Part shown: positions 7,761 through 15,858 of the stretch, piece after piece
Layout of the letters: each line of letters starts with the position of its first letter
How positions within the stretch are numbered: the first letter of the stretch is position 1
Origin: an uncultured Eubacterium sp.
Lineage (GTDB): Bacteria > Bacillota > Clostridia > Lachnospirales > Lachnospiraceae
Assembly: GCA_934351445.1 (NCBI GenBank)
Contig: CAKRIZ010000001.1
Location: forward strand, 1 to 64,000
Length of the DNA: 64,000 bases
Reading direction: 5' to 3'
Translations under genes and position numbers: made by a program
The notes under the pieces: model-generated
Told to the model about the DNA's origin: nothing
The model's database searches: none
Seen by the model: the letters and a program-made list of their open reading frames with translations, nothing else

Positions 7761-10635
7761 TATCAAGAGCTTTATTAAACAGATATTTCAATCAAGAATT
7801 CTTTTTTTGGCAATCCTGTTTATCGGAATGTCTGCCTGTCTGCTGCTTCGCCTGTTTCAGCTACAGATCATCAACGGAGCTGACAGCCAGTCTGACTATC
7901 TGATGCGTGTTATCAAGACGAGACGCCTGAACAGTACGCGCGGCAGCATTTTTGACCGGAATGGTAATGTGCTGGCCTATAATGAACTGGCATATGGCAT
8001 TACGATTGAGGATAACGGCAGTTATGCCAGAGAGGGATCTTTGAGTGCCACGCAGGTGAAAAACCGTTCTATTAACGAAGATCTGCTGCGGGTGCTCCAT
8101 ACCATGGATCAGAATGGGGATACCATCGACAATGATTTCTCCATACAGTTAAATGACAATGGGACCTATGAGTTCACCGTCAGCGGCTCCAAGCTGCAGC
8201 GGTTCCGTGCAGACATCTACGGAGAGACAAATACCGCGGATCTGGGCTATGATGAAAAACTGGGTTATGACACGGCTGCGGCGACTCCGGATCAGATCAT
8301 GGCATACCTGGCGAGTGATAACAGCAATTGTTTTGACATCTCATCGGATTATTCTAAAAATGACGCTTACCGCATTGCGATTATCCGTTACCGTATGCGC
8401 CAGAACAGTTATCAGAAATATATTGCTGCGTCCATTGCATCAGACGTCAGCGAAGAGACCGTCGCCTATGTCAGTGAACATTCCGATGAGTTGCAGGGTA
8501 TTGAGGTCACAGAGGATACGATCCGCCGTTATAACGATAGCAAATATTTTGCCCATCTGATCGGCTACACCGGCCAGATTGATGAGGAAGAGTATCTGGC
8601 TTTCGGCGGTGATACAGAGGGCTCCGAATATTCGCGCAACGATACCGTTGGAAAATCCGGTATCGAGCAGTATATGGATGCCGAACTCAAAGGAAAAAAA
8701 GGCGAGGAAAAACTCTATGTAGATAACCTCGGTAAAGAGTTAGAGACGATTGAACGGACGGAGCCGGAAGCCGGGAATGATGTCTATCTGTCGATTGACA
8801 TGGATCTGCAAAAAGCAGTCTATGACTTGCTGGAACAGGAGATCGCCGGTATCGTCTATTCCAAGATTATTAATGTAAAAGAATATGAGGCTGCCGGTGC
8901 TTCGGATATCAAGATCCCGATCGATGATGTGTATTATGCACTGATCAATAACAATGTGATCCGGATGGATCATTTCGCGGCAGAGGATGCGTCTGAGACA
9001 GAGCAGTCCGTCTATCAGGTATTCAGCAAGCAGCGTGAAAAAGTTCTCGAAGCAATCCGTAAGGAATTGACAAAGAGCAATCCGGCTGCTTATGCGGATC
9101 TGTCCGAAGATATGCAGATGTATATGAGTTATATCGTGTCTATGCTGATGGATCAGGAAAATCCGGTGATTTTATCCAATAAAATAGACTGGAACGATGA
9201 AACGTACATTGCATGGAAAAATGACTCCATCAGCCTGCAGGAATATCTGTACCATATTATCAACGAGCAATGGTTTGACGTGACAAAATTTCCGTCAGAT
9301 ACGAGATATTCCGATTCCGAGGAGTTTTACCGGCTGTTTGTAGATTATATTCTGGAACATCTGGAAAATGACGAGGGCTTTTGCAAACGGATCTACAAAC
9401 ACATGATCCGTGATGATCTGCTCACCGGCACACAGGTATGCCTGATCCTGTATGATCAGGAGATCCTTGACTATGATGATGAAAAGATTGCCGAGCTGAA
9501 AAATCACACACTCAGCCCATTTGATTTTATGATGGAACGGATCCGGAATCTGGAGATCACACCGGCACAGCTAGCGCTCGATCCATGTACCGGCTCCTGC
9601 GTGCTGACGGATGTGACAACCGGCGAACTGTTAGCATGTGTGACATACCCCGGTTATGACAACAACCGACTGGCCAATACCGTAGACAGTGCATATTTTG
9701 CATCGCTGATGGATGATCTGTCATCGCCGTTCTATAACAATGCGACGCAGCAGAAGACCGCACCCGGTTCTACCTTTAAGATGGTGACTGCTACCGCCGG
9801 CCTGACTGAGGGCGTGATCTCTACGACAACGCGTATTCAGGACAAAGGAAAATTTGAACGTGTAGAGGATGGACCCAAGTGCTGGATCTATCCGGGTGGC
9901 ACACACGGCAAGATCAATGTATCAGAGGCGCTCCGGGATTCATGTAACTATTTCTTCTATGAGCTCGGATGGCAGTTCTCACAGGTTGGTGACAACTATG
10001 TAGAGTCAGCCGGCATCAATGTATTGAAGAAATACGCCGAGATGTATGGCCTGGGTGAAAAGACAGGTATCGAAACAGTCGAGAGTACACCGGAGATTGC
10101 GGATGCATATCCGATCACGGCTGCGATCGGACAGAGTAACCACAACTATACGACCATCGCATTATCCCGATATGTCACTGCCGTGGCCAATTCCGGAACG
10201 GTCTATAATTATACGCTGTTAAACAAGCTGACCGATACAGAAGGAAATGTACTGAAAACCTATACACCGTCCGTGCATAATGAGATGGACGAGATCTCAT
10301 ATACGACATGGGATGCGATCCACCGCGGAAACCGGATGGTTGTAGAAAATCTAAGCTCCTTTGATGATTTTGAACGGATTGAGGTCGCAGGTAAAACGGG
10401 TACTGCCCAGCAAGTCAAGAACAGACCAAACCATGCATTGTTTGTCGGATATGCACCGTACAATGATCCAAAAGTATCGATCACAACACGTATTGCATAT
10501 GGATATACATCGCACAATGCAGCGGATGTATCTGCCAATATCCTCAGATATTATTTCCATCTGAAGACTGCGGACGAGCTGATTACCGGCGAAGCAGCAA
10601 ATGTCGGAAATAATTCAAATTCGTTTACGGATTAA
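7750..10635 (+). CDS. mrdA: Class B penicillin-binding protein 2 (elongasome transpeptidase), unusually long
   Basis: PBP2 cross-links peptidoglycan during cell elongation and is the partner of RodA. There is one N-terminal membrane segment (about residues 15-35), the pedestal motif RGSIFDRNG near residue 70, and a transpeptidase domain with Ser674-x-x-Lys677, Ser731-Cys-Asn and Lys882-Thr-Gly. At 961 residues it is far longer than the roughly 600-700 of most PBP2s. The extra length is mainly an acidic, mostly helical-looking region at about residues 365-630 between the pedestal and the catalytic domain. The start is TTG at 7750, preceded by a GAAAGAGAG ribosome site and overlapping mreD. It is probably one transcript with mreBCD. 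Confidence 0.93.
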   Translation: MFRNIKSFIKQIFQSRILFLAILFIGMSACLLLRLFQLQIINGADSQSDYLMRVIKTRRLNSTRGSIFDRNGNVLAYNELAYGITIEDNGSYAREGSLSATQVKNRSINEDLLRVLHTMDQNGDTIDNDFSIQLNDNGTYEFTVSGSKLQRFRADIYGETNTADLGYDEKLGYDTAAATPDQIMAYLASDNSNCFDISSDYSKNDAYRIAIIRYRMRQNSYQKYIAASIASDVSEETVAYVSEHSDELQGIEVTEDTIRRYNDSKYFAHLIGYTGQIDEEEYLAFGGDTEGSEYSRNDTVGKSGIEQYMDAELKGKKGEEKLYVDNLGKELETIERTEPEAGNDVYLSIDMDLQKAVYDLLEQEIAGIVYSKIINVKEYEAAGASDIKIPIDDVYYALINNNVIRMDHFAAEDASETEQSVYQVFSKQREKVLEAIRKELTKSNPAAYADLSEDMQMYMSYIVSMLMDQENPVILSNKIDWNDETYIAWKNDSISLQEYLYHIINEQWFDVTKFPSDTRYSDSEEFYRLFVDYILEHLENDEGFCKRIYKHMIRDDLLTGTQVCLILYDQEILDYDDEKIAELKNHTLSPFDFMMERIRNLEITPAQLALDPCTGSCVLTDVTTGELLACVTYPGYDNNRLANTVDSAYFASLMDDLSSPFYNNATQQKTAPGSTFKMVTATAGLTEGVISTTTRIQDKGKFERVEDGPKCWIYPGGTHGKINVSEALRDSCNYFFYELGWQFSQVGDNYVESAGINVLKKYAEMYGLGEKTGIETVESTPEIADAYPITAAIGQSNHNYTTIALSRYVTAVANSGTVYNYTLLNKLTDTEGNVLKTYTPSVHNEMDEISYTTWDAIHRGNRMVVENLSSFDDFERIEVAGKTGTAQQVKNRPNHALFVGYAPYNDPKVSITTRIAYGYTSHNAADVSANILRYYFHLKTADELITGEAANVGNNSNSFTD

Positions 10636-10653
10636 GCAGTTTTGCGGTATACT
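10624..10653 (+). promoter_or_regulatory. Candidate sigma-A promoter for minCDE-rodA
   Basis: TTTACG (10624-10629) and TATACT (10648-10653) are 18 bases apart and overlap the end of the PBP2 gene. The -10 box is good and the -35 box moderate. This would give minCDE, rodA and the downstream genes transcription independent of mreBCD. Confidence 0.45.
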
Positions 10654-10696
10654 ATAAGTGTGACAGTAAATAAAACAAAAAGAGAGGCGAATCGCA

Positions 10697-11386
10697 TTGC
10701 AAAAACAGCCTGTTATCATTAAAAGTTCAAAAAACGGTATTAATCTGGTGCTCGATGAGACCATGCCGTTTGACCTGCTTTTAGAAGAGGTTAAAAACAA
10801 ATTTGTAGACTCAGAAAAATTTTTCAAAAATGCCCGGATTGCGATCTCCTTTGAGGGACGCAGTCTGAGTGAGGCAGAGCAATATGCGGTCATTGATGTG
10901 ATCCAGCAAAATACTACGATCTCGGTCGTCTGCATTATGGAGCATGATGATCTGATGGATGAAGTAATCAAACGCCGCATGGACGCGTATGTAGAGACAC
11001 ACTCCCCACAGACCGGACAGTTTTATAAAGGAACACTCCGGTCCGGTCAGCAGCTCGAATCAGAGACAAGCCTGATTGTGCTCGGAGATGTGAATCCCGG
11101 GGCGAAAGTGATCGCAAAGGGAAATATTGTCGTGCTCGGTGCATTAAAGGGTACCGCCTATGCCGGAGCCGATGGCAACAGCACCTGTTTTGTGGCTGCA
11201 CTCGATATGAATCCGATGCAGATCAAGATCGGAGATTATATCGGCCGTTCTGCTGACCGCAAGGAGCCGGTGCGCGGATTCCGTAAAAAAATAAAGGAAG
11301 AAGCGGCCGGGCCGCAGATTGCAACCGTTTATGAGCAACAGATTTTAATCGAGCCGATTTCATCCGGCTTGTTAAAAAACATTTAG
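10697..11386 (+). CDS. minC: Septum site-determining protein MinC
   Basis: MinC inhibits FtsZ assembly away from midcell. The C-terminal half (from about residue 105) is the beta-helical MinC domain that binds MinD, with GDVNPGAKVIAKGNIVVLG as its signature. The N-terminal half is the FtsZ-interacting domain. Length 229 is normal. The start codon is TTG at 10697 with GAGAGGCG seven bases upstream. It heads minC-minD-minE, with 20 and 15 bases between the genes. Confidence 0.93.
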   Translation: MQKQPVIIKSSKNGINLVLDETMPFDLLLEEVKNKFVDSEKFFKNARIAISFEGRSLSEAEQYAVIDVIQQNTTISVVCIMEHDDLMDEVIKRRMDAYVETHSPQTGQFYKGTLRSGQQLESETSLIVLGDVNPGAKVIAKGNIVVLGALKGTAYAGADGNSTCFVAALDMNPMQIKIGDYIGRSADRKEPVRGFRKKIKEEAAGPQIATVYEQQILIEPISSGLLKNI

Positions 11387-11406
11387 TATTTAGGAGGAAT
11401 TAGTAC

Positions 11407-12195
11407 ATGAGCGAGGTTATCGTAATTACATCAGGAAAAGGCGGTGTCGGTAAGACAACTACCACAGCAAACGTGGGCACCGGATTGGCACAGTTGGATA
11501 AAAAGGTAGTTTTGATCGACACAGATATCGGGCTCCGCAATCTGGATGTCGTTATGGGTTTGGAAAACCGGATCGTATATAATCTGGTAGATGTGGTAGA
11601 AGGCAACTGCCGCATCAAACAGGCGCTCATCAAAGATAAAAAATATCCGAATCTGTTCCTGCTTCCCTCTGCACAGACGAGGGACAAGTCATCCGTGAAT
11701 CCCGAACAGATGAAAAAGCTGATCGAAGACCTGCGCGAGGATTTTGACTATATTCTGTTAGACTGCCCGGCCGGTATCGAGCAGGGATTCCAGAATGCCA
11801 TTGCAGGAGCAGAGCGCGCACTCGTTGTGACGACACCGGAGGTATCTGCCATCCGTGATGCAGACCGTATCATCGGACTGCTTGAGGCAAATGAGATCGG
11901 AAAGACCGAGCTGATTGTCAACAGACTTCGTATGGATATGGTCAAACGTGGGGACATGATGTCTGTGAAGGATGTCTGTGAGATTTTAGCCATCAATCTG
12001 ATCGGCGCAGTGCCGGATGATGAACAGATCGTTATCTCAACCAACCAGGGTGAGCCACTCGTAGGCTCTGACTGTCTGGCAGGTAAAGCATATCAGAATA
12101 TCTGTCACCGTATTCTGGGCGAGGAAGTACCGTTCCTTGACCTGGATGTCAAGGAGAGCTTCTTTAGTAAGCTTGCAAACGTGTTTAAGAGATAA
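11407..12195 (+). CDS. minD: Septum site-determining ATPase MinD
   Basis: MinD is a ParA/MinD-family ATPase that binds membrane when ATP-bound and recruits MinC and MinE. The deviant Walker A motif GKGGVGKTT is at residues 10-18, with the signature Lys11 and catalytic Lys16. The DTDIGLRNLD motif follows near residue 40. The last residues (FFSKLANVFKR) form the amphipathic membrane-targeting helix. Length 262 is typical. The ribosome site is a strong AGGAGG. Confidence 0.97.
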   Translation: MSEVIVITSGKGGVGKTTTTANVGTGLAQLDKKVVLIDTDIGLRNLDVVMGLENRIVYNLVDVVEGNCRIKQALIKDKKYPNLFLLPSAQTRDKSSVNPEQMKKLIEDLREDFDYILLDCPAGIEQGFQNAIAGAERALVVTTPEVSAIRDADRIIGLLEANEIGKTELIVNRLRMDMVKRGDMMSVKDVCEILAINLIGAVPDDEQIVISTNQGEPLVGSDCLAGKAYQNICHRILGEEVPFLDLDVKESFFSKLANVFKR

Positions 12196-12210
12196 CAGGG
12201 GGATACATAC

Positions 12211-12483
12211 ATGGGATTCATGGATATATTTAAGAAAAAAAGTTCCGGGGATGTCGCAAAAGACCGTCTGAAGCTGCTATTGGTTTCCGACCGGGCAGAC
12301 TGTTCGCCGGATGTGATGGAAGCCATCAAAAATGATATTATACAGGTAATTTCAAAATACATGGAGATAGATGCGGAAGGTCTCGACATCCAGATTACAC
12401 AGACAGAATCCGAAACCAACAACGGTACAGTCCCTGCACTGTATGCAAATATCCCCATCAAGGATTTAAAGCATAAATGTTAA
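12211..12483 (+). CDS. minE: Cell division topological specificity factor MinE
   Basis: MinE stimulates MinD ATPase and drives Min oscillation. The N-terminus (MGFMDIFKKK) is the membrane-binding and MinD-contacting segment, followed by the conserved AKDRLKLLLVSDR and a C-terminal topological-specificity domain. At 90 residues it is full length. Its stop overlaps the start of rodA by seven bases. The presence of MinE rather than a MinJ/DivIVA arrangement implies an oscillating Min system in this Gram-positive organism. Confidence 0.95.
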   Translation: MGFMDIFKKKSSGDVAKDRLKLLLVSDRADCSPDVMEAIKNDIIQVISKYMEIDAEGLDIQITQTESETNNGTVPALYANIPIKDLKHKC

Positions 12484-13613
12484 AAAGGTATTCAATTCGT
12501 AATTACAATTTCAGACTGGTGATCTATCTGGTGGCACTGACGGTTCTCGGAATACTCGTCATCGGCAGTGCCAAAGAAGGCAACAACCAGAGCCGTCAGA
12601 TTATGGGACTTGTTCTCGGACTCGCTGCCATGGTTTTCATATCGTTGCTGGACTACAGTTTTATCCTGCGTTTTTCATGGATCTGGTACGGACTCAATCT
12701 TGTAATTCTGGCAGCAGTGATTGCGGGATTTGGAGCGAACCACAAGGGTGCTACGCGATGGATTGAGATTGCGGGTATCCAGTTCCAGCCATCGGAATTG
12801 TCAAAGATTGTCCTTATCTTGTTCTTTGCTGCATTTTTGCAAAAGTACAGGGAGAAAGTCAACAGTATCAAAATTTTATTTATCTATGCCTTACTGTCAG
12901 CAGCACCACTTTTTCTCGTACTGAAAGAGCCGGATTTGTCCACAACGATTGTGACAGCACTAATTTGCCTGACCCTCTTGTTTATCGGTGGATTAAGCTA
13001 TAAAATAGTGTTAGGTGGTCTCGCAGTCGCAGTACCTTCACTGTTGGTTGCGTTGTATGTGATCGCATCCAATCCACCGGGCGCAGACGGTGCGCTCGAA
13101 GGCTATCAGAATATCCGTATTCTGGCGTGGCTTTATCCGGATCTGTATCCACAGCAGGCATTGCAGACACAGAATTCCATGATGGCGATCGGTTCCGGCC
13201 AGCTTAGCGGTAAAGGACTGTATAACACGGATGTGACTTCTATCAAAAGCGGCGGATTTATCGCAGAGGCACATACGGACTTTATTTTCACTGTCGTCGG
13301 AGAGGAACTTGGCTTTATCGGATCGGCGCTTGTTGTGATTCTCATGGCACTGATTGCCCTGGAATGTCTGATCGTTGCCAGACGTGCCAAAGATCTGTCC
13401 GGAAGACTGATCTGCTGCGGTATGGCAGCATTGATCGCCTTTCAGTCATTTGTAAATATTTGTGTTGTAACCGGTATGTTTCCAAACACTGGAGTGACGC
13501 TGCCTTTTGTCAGCTATGGCCTGACTTCGCTGGTCACAAACTTTGCCGGAATGGGATTTGTACTCAATGTCGGATTACAGCCAAGAAAATATGGAACGGG
13601 GGAAATTACATGA
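12477..13613 (+). CDS. rodA: RodA/FtsW family SEDS glycosyltransferase
   Basis: SEDS proteins polymerise lipid II into glycan strands with a class B PBP. This one has about ten membrane segments and the family signatures GATRWIEIAGIQFQPSEL (about residues 90-107), AHTDFIF and GVTLPFVSYGLTS near the C-terminus. Length 378 fits RodA. Its position in the mre-PBP2-min block supports RodA over FtsW. It overlaps minE by seven bases at the start and the next gene by four at the end (ATGA), so these genes are probably translationally coupled. Confidence 0.93.
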   Translation: MLKRYSIRNYNFRLVIYLVALTVLGILVIGSAKEGNNQSRQIMGLVLGLAAMVFISLLDYSFILRFSWIWYGLNLVILAAVIAGFGANHKGATRWIEIAGIQFQPSELSKIVLILFFAAFLQKYREKVNSIKILFIYALLSAAPLFLVLKEPDLSTTIVTALICLTLLFIGGLSYKIVLGGLAVAVPSLLVALYVIASNPPGADGALEGYQNIRILAWLYPDLYPQQALQTQNSMMAIGSGQLSGKGLYNTDVTSIKSGGFIAEAHTDFIFTVVGEELGFIGSALVVILMALIALECLIVARRAKDLSGRLICCGMAALIAFQSFVNICVVTGMFPNTGVTLPFVSYGLTSLVTNFAGMGFVLNVGLQPRKYGTGEIT

Positions 13614-14005
13614 ACGTAGGATTGATTGCCCATGATGCAAAGAAAAAACTGATGCAGAATTTTTGTATTGCTTATCGCGGAATATTGAACAAGCATACTC
13701 TCTATGCAACCGGAACGACCGGACGGCTGATCGAGGAAGTTGCGAATCTGAATGTTCACAAGTATCTCGCCGGTGCATTGGGCGGTGCCCAGCAGATGTG
13801 TGCCCAGATTGAGAATAATGAGCTCGATATGGTCATCTTCCTGAGAGAGCCGGTTTCACCGCGTTCCCATGAACCGGATGTCAATAATATAGTACGTTTA
13901 TGTGATATGCACAATATTCCTTTAGCGACGAATCTTGCAACTGCGGAGCTTTTAATCCGTGCATTGGACAGAGGAGATTTAGACTGGCGTGAAATGTATA
14001 AATAG
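13610..14005 (+). CDS. Methylglyoxal synthase-like protein with substituted active-site residues
   Basis: The fold and most motifs match methylglyoxal synthase, which turns dihydroxyacetone phosphate into methylglyoxal: IAHDAKK at residues 6-12, ATGTTG at 33-38, HEPDV at 87-91 and ATNLATAE. Two catalytic positions differ. The usual GPxGGDQQ reads GALGGAQQ, placing Ala60 where E. coli has the catalytic Asp71, and Arg-Glu80 replaces the usual Asp91. His87 and Asp90 (E. coli His98, Asp101) are kept. The DNA reads GGC GGT GCC CAG, so this is not a translation slip. It may be an inactive or repurposed homologue. The start (ATG 13610) overlaps the rodA stop; a longer in-frame ORF begins inside rodA and is not credible. 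The product is 131 residues. Confidence 0.8.
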   Translation: MNVGLIAHDAKKKLMQNFCIAYRGILNKHTLYATGTTGRLIEEVANLNVHKYLAGALGGAQQMCAQIENNELDMVIFLREPVSPRSHEPDVNNIVRLCDMHNIPLATNLATAELLIRALDRGDLDWREMYK

Positions 14006-14987
14006 ACGAATATTACTGACTGTTGTGCTATCAGCCGGCTTGCTGTTGAGTGGCTGCGGTGAGGATGTCAGTATCGAAGATCCATATGATATCAGCACAT
14101 CTGCAACGAATGCCAAGAGTGAATCGGGGACAGAACTGCTATCCGGCAGTGGGGATGCTGTCCATTTCTTTGCAGAGAATCTGTGCGTTGCCGAAGAAAA
14201 AGAGACACAGTCCGATGCTGTCACATCGGAGGTTGTAGAAGCGGCAGGTGTATTTTTGCCGACAGACGGAACCATCCCGTATCAGAAAAATATATATGAA
14301 AAGATGTATCCGGCGAGTACGACCAAGATCATGACTGCATATCTGGCGCTCACACGGGGAAATCCGGATGATATTGTGACTGTCAGCGAGCATGCGGTCG
14401 ATCAGCCGAGTGATTCTTCGGTATGCGGTTTGCGTGCAGGCGACCAGATCAAATTGTCCGATCTCTTATACGGTCTTATGCTAAAGAGCGGAAATGATGC
14501 TGCAATTGCGATTGCAGAGCATATTTCTGGCAGTGTGGAGGAGTTTGCGCAGTTGATGAATGATACGGCACATTCCTTTGGGGCAACCAATACGCATTTT
14601 GTCAATCCGAATGGTCTGCACGATGATGACCATTATACGTGTGTGTATGATCTGTACCTGATCTTTTCCCATGCAATTGAACTGGATGATTTTGTCAATC
14701 TGATCCAGACGACCAGTTATACCGTATATTACACGGATGCAGCCGGCAATGATGCGAGCCAGACCTGGACAAATACAAATAAATATCTAAGCGGTGAGGT
14801 GACACAGCCGGAAGGTATCACGGTATTAGGCGGAAAAACAGGTACTACGAATGCTGCCGGATACTGTCTTGTATTACTCTCCGACAATGATAAAAACGAA
14901 CCGGTGATCTCTATTATTCTCAGAGCTGACGGCAGAAGCAATCTCTATTATGTCATGAATCAGGTTCTTGCAAATTTTGCAAAATAG
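13989..14987 (+). CDS. D-alanyl-D-alanine carboxypeptidase lipoprotein (class C low-molecular-mass PBP)
   Basis: This S11-family serine peptidase trims the terminal D-Ala from peptidoglycan stem peptides. The catalytic motifs are all present: STTK near residue 111, SGN near residue 168 and KTG near residue 281. The N-terminus has a basic start, a hydrophobic stretch and the lipobox LLSGC, so it is probably lipid-anchored by Cys24. Most DacA-type enzymes instead use a C-terminal amphipathic anchor, which is absent here. The start is GTG at 13989, overlapping the previous gene by 17 bases, with AGAGGAG upstream. Length 332. Confidence 0.9.
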   Translation: MKCINRRILLTVVLSAGLLLSGCGEDVSIEDPYDISTSATNAKSESGTELLSGSGDAVHFFAENLCVAEEKETQSDAVTSEVVEAAGVFLPTDGTIPYQKNIYEKMYPASTTKIMTAYLALTRGNPDDIVTVSEHAVDQPSDSSVCGLRAGDQIKLSDLLYGLMLKSGNDAAIAIAEHISGSVEEFAQLMNDTAHSFGATNTHFVNPNGLHDDDHYTCVYDLYLIFSHAIELDDFVNLIQTTSYTVYYTDAAGNDASQTWTNTNKYLSGEVTQPEGITVLGGKTGTTNAAGYCLVLLSDNDKNEPVISIILRADGRSNLYYVMNQVLANFAK

Positions 14988-14989
14988 AG

Positions 14990-15018
14990 TTGTATTTTAG
15001 GCTAAAGTATTTTATAAT
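14990..15018 (+). promoter_or_regulatory. Candidate sigma-A promoter upstream of the P-loop protein
   Basis: TTGTAT (14990-14995) and TATAAT (15013-15018) are separated by 17 bases, directly after the carboxypeptidase stop codon. This leaves a leader of about 85 bases before the next gene. Confidence 0.5.
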
Positions 15019-15108
15019 TTATTTATAGAAAAGCACGGTCGCTGCGCAGATTTTTATATAATTTCACGGAAACGGCTGTGTAGTAAGGAAAAGCAGGAGG
15101 AGATAGCG

Positions 15109-15528
15109 ATGGTTGAAATTATTGCTGGTGAAAAAGGAAAAGGAAAGACAAAATATTTATTGGATAAGGTAAACGAATCGGTAAAATCCGCATCCGGTAA
15201 CATCGTATATCTGGATAAGAGCCAGAAGCATATGTATGAGTTGAGCAACAAGGTTCGTCTGATCAATGTGACAGACTTCCCGGTATCAAATTGTGATGAG
15301 TTCCTTGGATTTATCTGCGGTATCGTATCACAGGATCATGATTTACAGGAGATGTATCTTGACAGTTTCCTGACGATTGCAAATGTTGAAGACGGACAGA
15401 TCAATCACGCAATCGAAAAACTGGATATCATCAGCGAAAAATACAATGTGAAATTTGTTCTGAGCGTATCCAAGAATGAAGCAGATCTTCCGGAGTGTGC
15501 AAAGGCAAAGATCATCGTTTCTCTGTAA
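15109..15528 (+). CDS. Small P-loop protein of unknown function
   Basis: The N-terminus carries a clear Walker A motif, GEKGKGKTK at residues 7-15, followed by an alpha helix. The rest (139 residues in total) has no obvious Walker B Asp-Asp or Asp-Glu pair, though NIVYLDKSQ and the KFVLSVS strand look like parts of a Rossmann-type core. Proteins of this size are often annotated in Lachnospiraceae as 'PilT-like' or ATP-binding; I see no real PilT features. It has its own promoter and terminator, so it is probably monocistronic. The ribosome site GGAGGAGA is strong. Function unknown. Confidence 0.75.
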   Translation: MVEIIAGEKGKGKTKYLLDKVNESVKSASGNIVYLDKSQKHMYELSNKVRLINVTDFPVSNCDEFLGFICGIVSQDHDLQEMYLDSFLTIANVEDGQINHAIEKLDIISEKYNVKFVLSVSKNEADLPECAKAKIIVSL

Positions 15529-15540
15529 TATAAAAAATAT

Positions 15541-15564
15541 AAGGTGCCTGTACACAGGCACCTT
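15541..15564. terminator. Bidirectional intrinsic terminator
   Basis: AAGGTGCCTG pairs with CAGGCACCTT around a TACA loop (10 perfect base pairs). T-rich flanks lie on both sides in the appropriate orientations, so it can serve the + strand P-loop gene and the convergent DUF378 gene. Confidence 0.85.
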
Positions 15565-15584
15565 ATTTCATGCTACTATGTTTG

Positions 15585-15791
15585 TTATCCAATGGAACGG
15601 ATTCGTCCGTAAGCGCTGATCAGATACAAACCGGCAATACCTACTAATGCATAGATAATGCGGGACAGCCAGGACATATTTCCAAATAAAAAAGCAACGA
15701 GATCAAACTGGAAAAATCCAATCAGTCCCCAGTTGACTGCACCGATGATCACTAATGTGAGCAGACAGTAATCCCAGAACTTTGAATTCAT
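15585..15791 (-). CDS. DUF378 family small membrane protein
   Basis: A 68-residue protein with two hydrophobic segments (about residues 8-30 and 40-60). The pattern AVNWGLIGFFQFDLVAFLFG is the DUF378 (YuzA-like) signature. No function is established for the family. The ribosome site on the minus strand is AAAGGAGGTATTT just upstream. It stands alone, facing the P-loop gene across a shared terminator. Confidence 0.85.
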   Translation of the reverse strand: MNSKFWDYCLLTLVIIGAVNWGLIGFFQFDLVAFLFGNMSWLSRIIYALVGIAGLYLISAYGRIRSIG

Positions 15792-15813
15792 AATAAATAC
15801 CTCCTTTTTTCAG

Positions 15814-15841
15814 ATAGTATTCCTGTTTTTTCGGATACTAT
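15814..15841. repeat. Inverted repeat between divergent genes
   Basis: ATAGTAT (15814-15820) and ATACTAT (15835-15841) are perfect inverted copies 14 bases apart in the 67-base gap between the DUF378 gene and the HlyD-like gene. The position suits an operator or a hairpin near the promoters; nothing shows which. Confidence 0.3.
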
Positions 15842-15858
15842 GCAAACAAACCGGAACT

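Noticed and set aside
13364..13609. N-terminal extension of the MgsA-like protein
   Set aside because: It lies wholly inside rodA, is Cys-rich nonsense, and the internal ATG at 13610 matches the family start.
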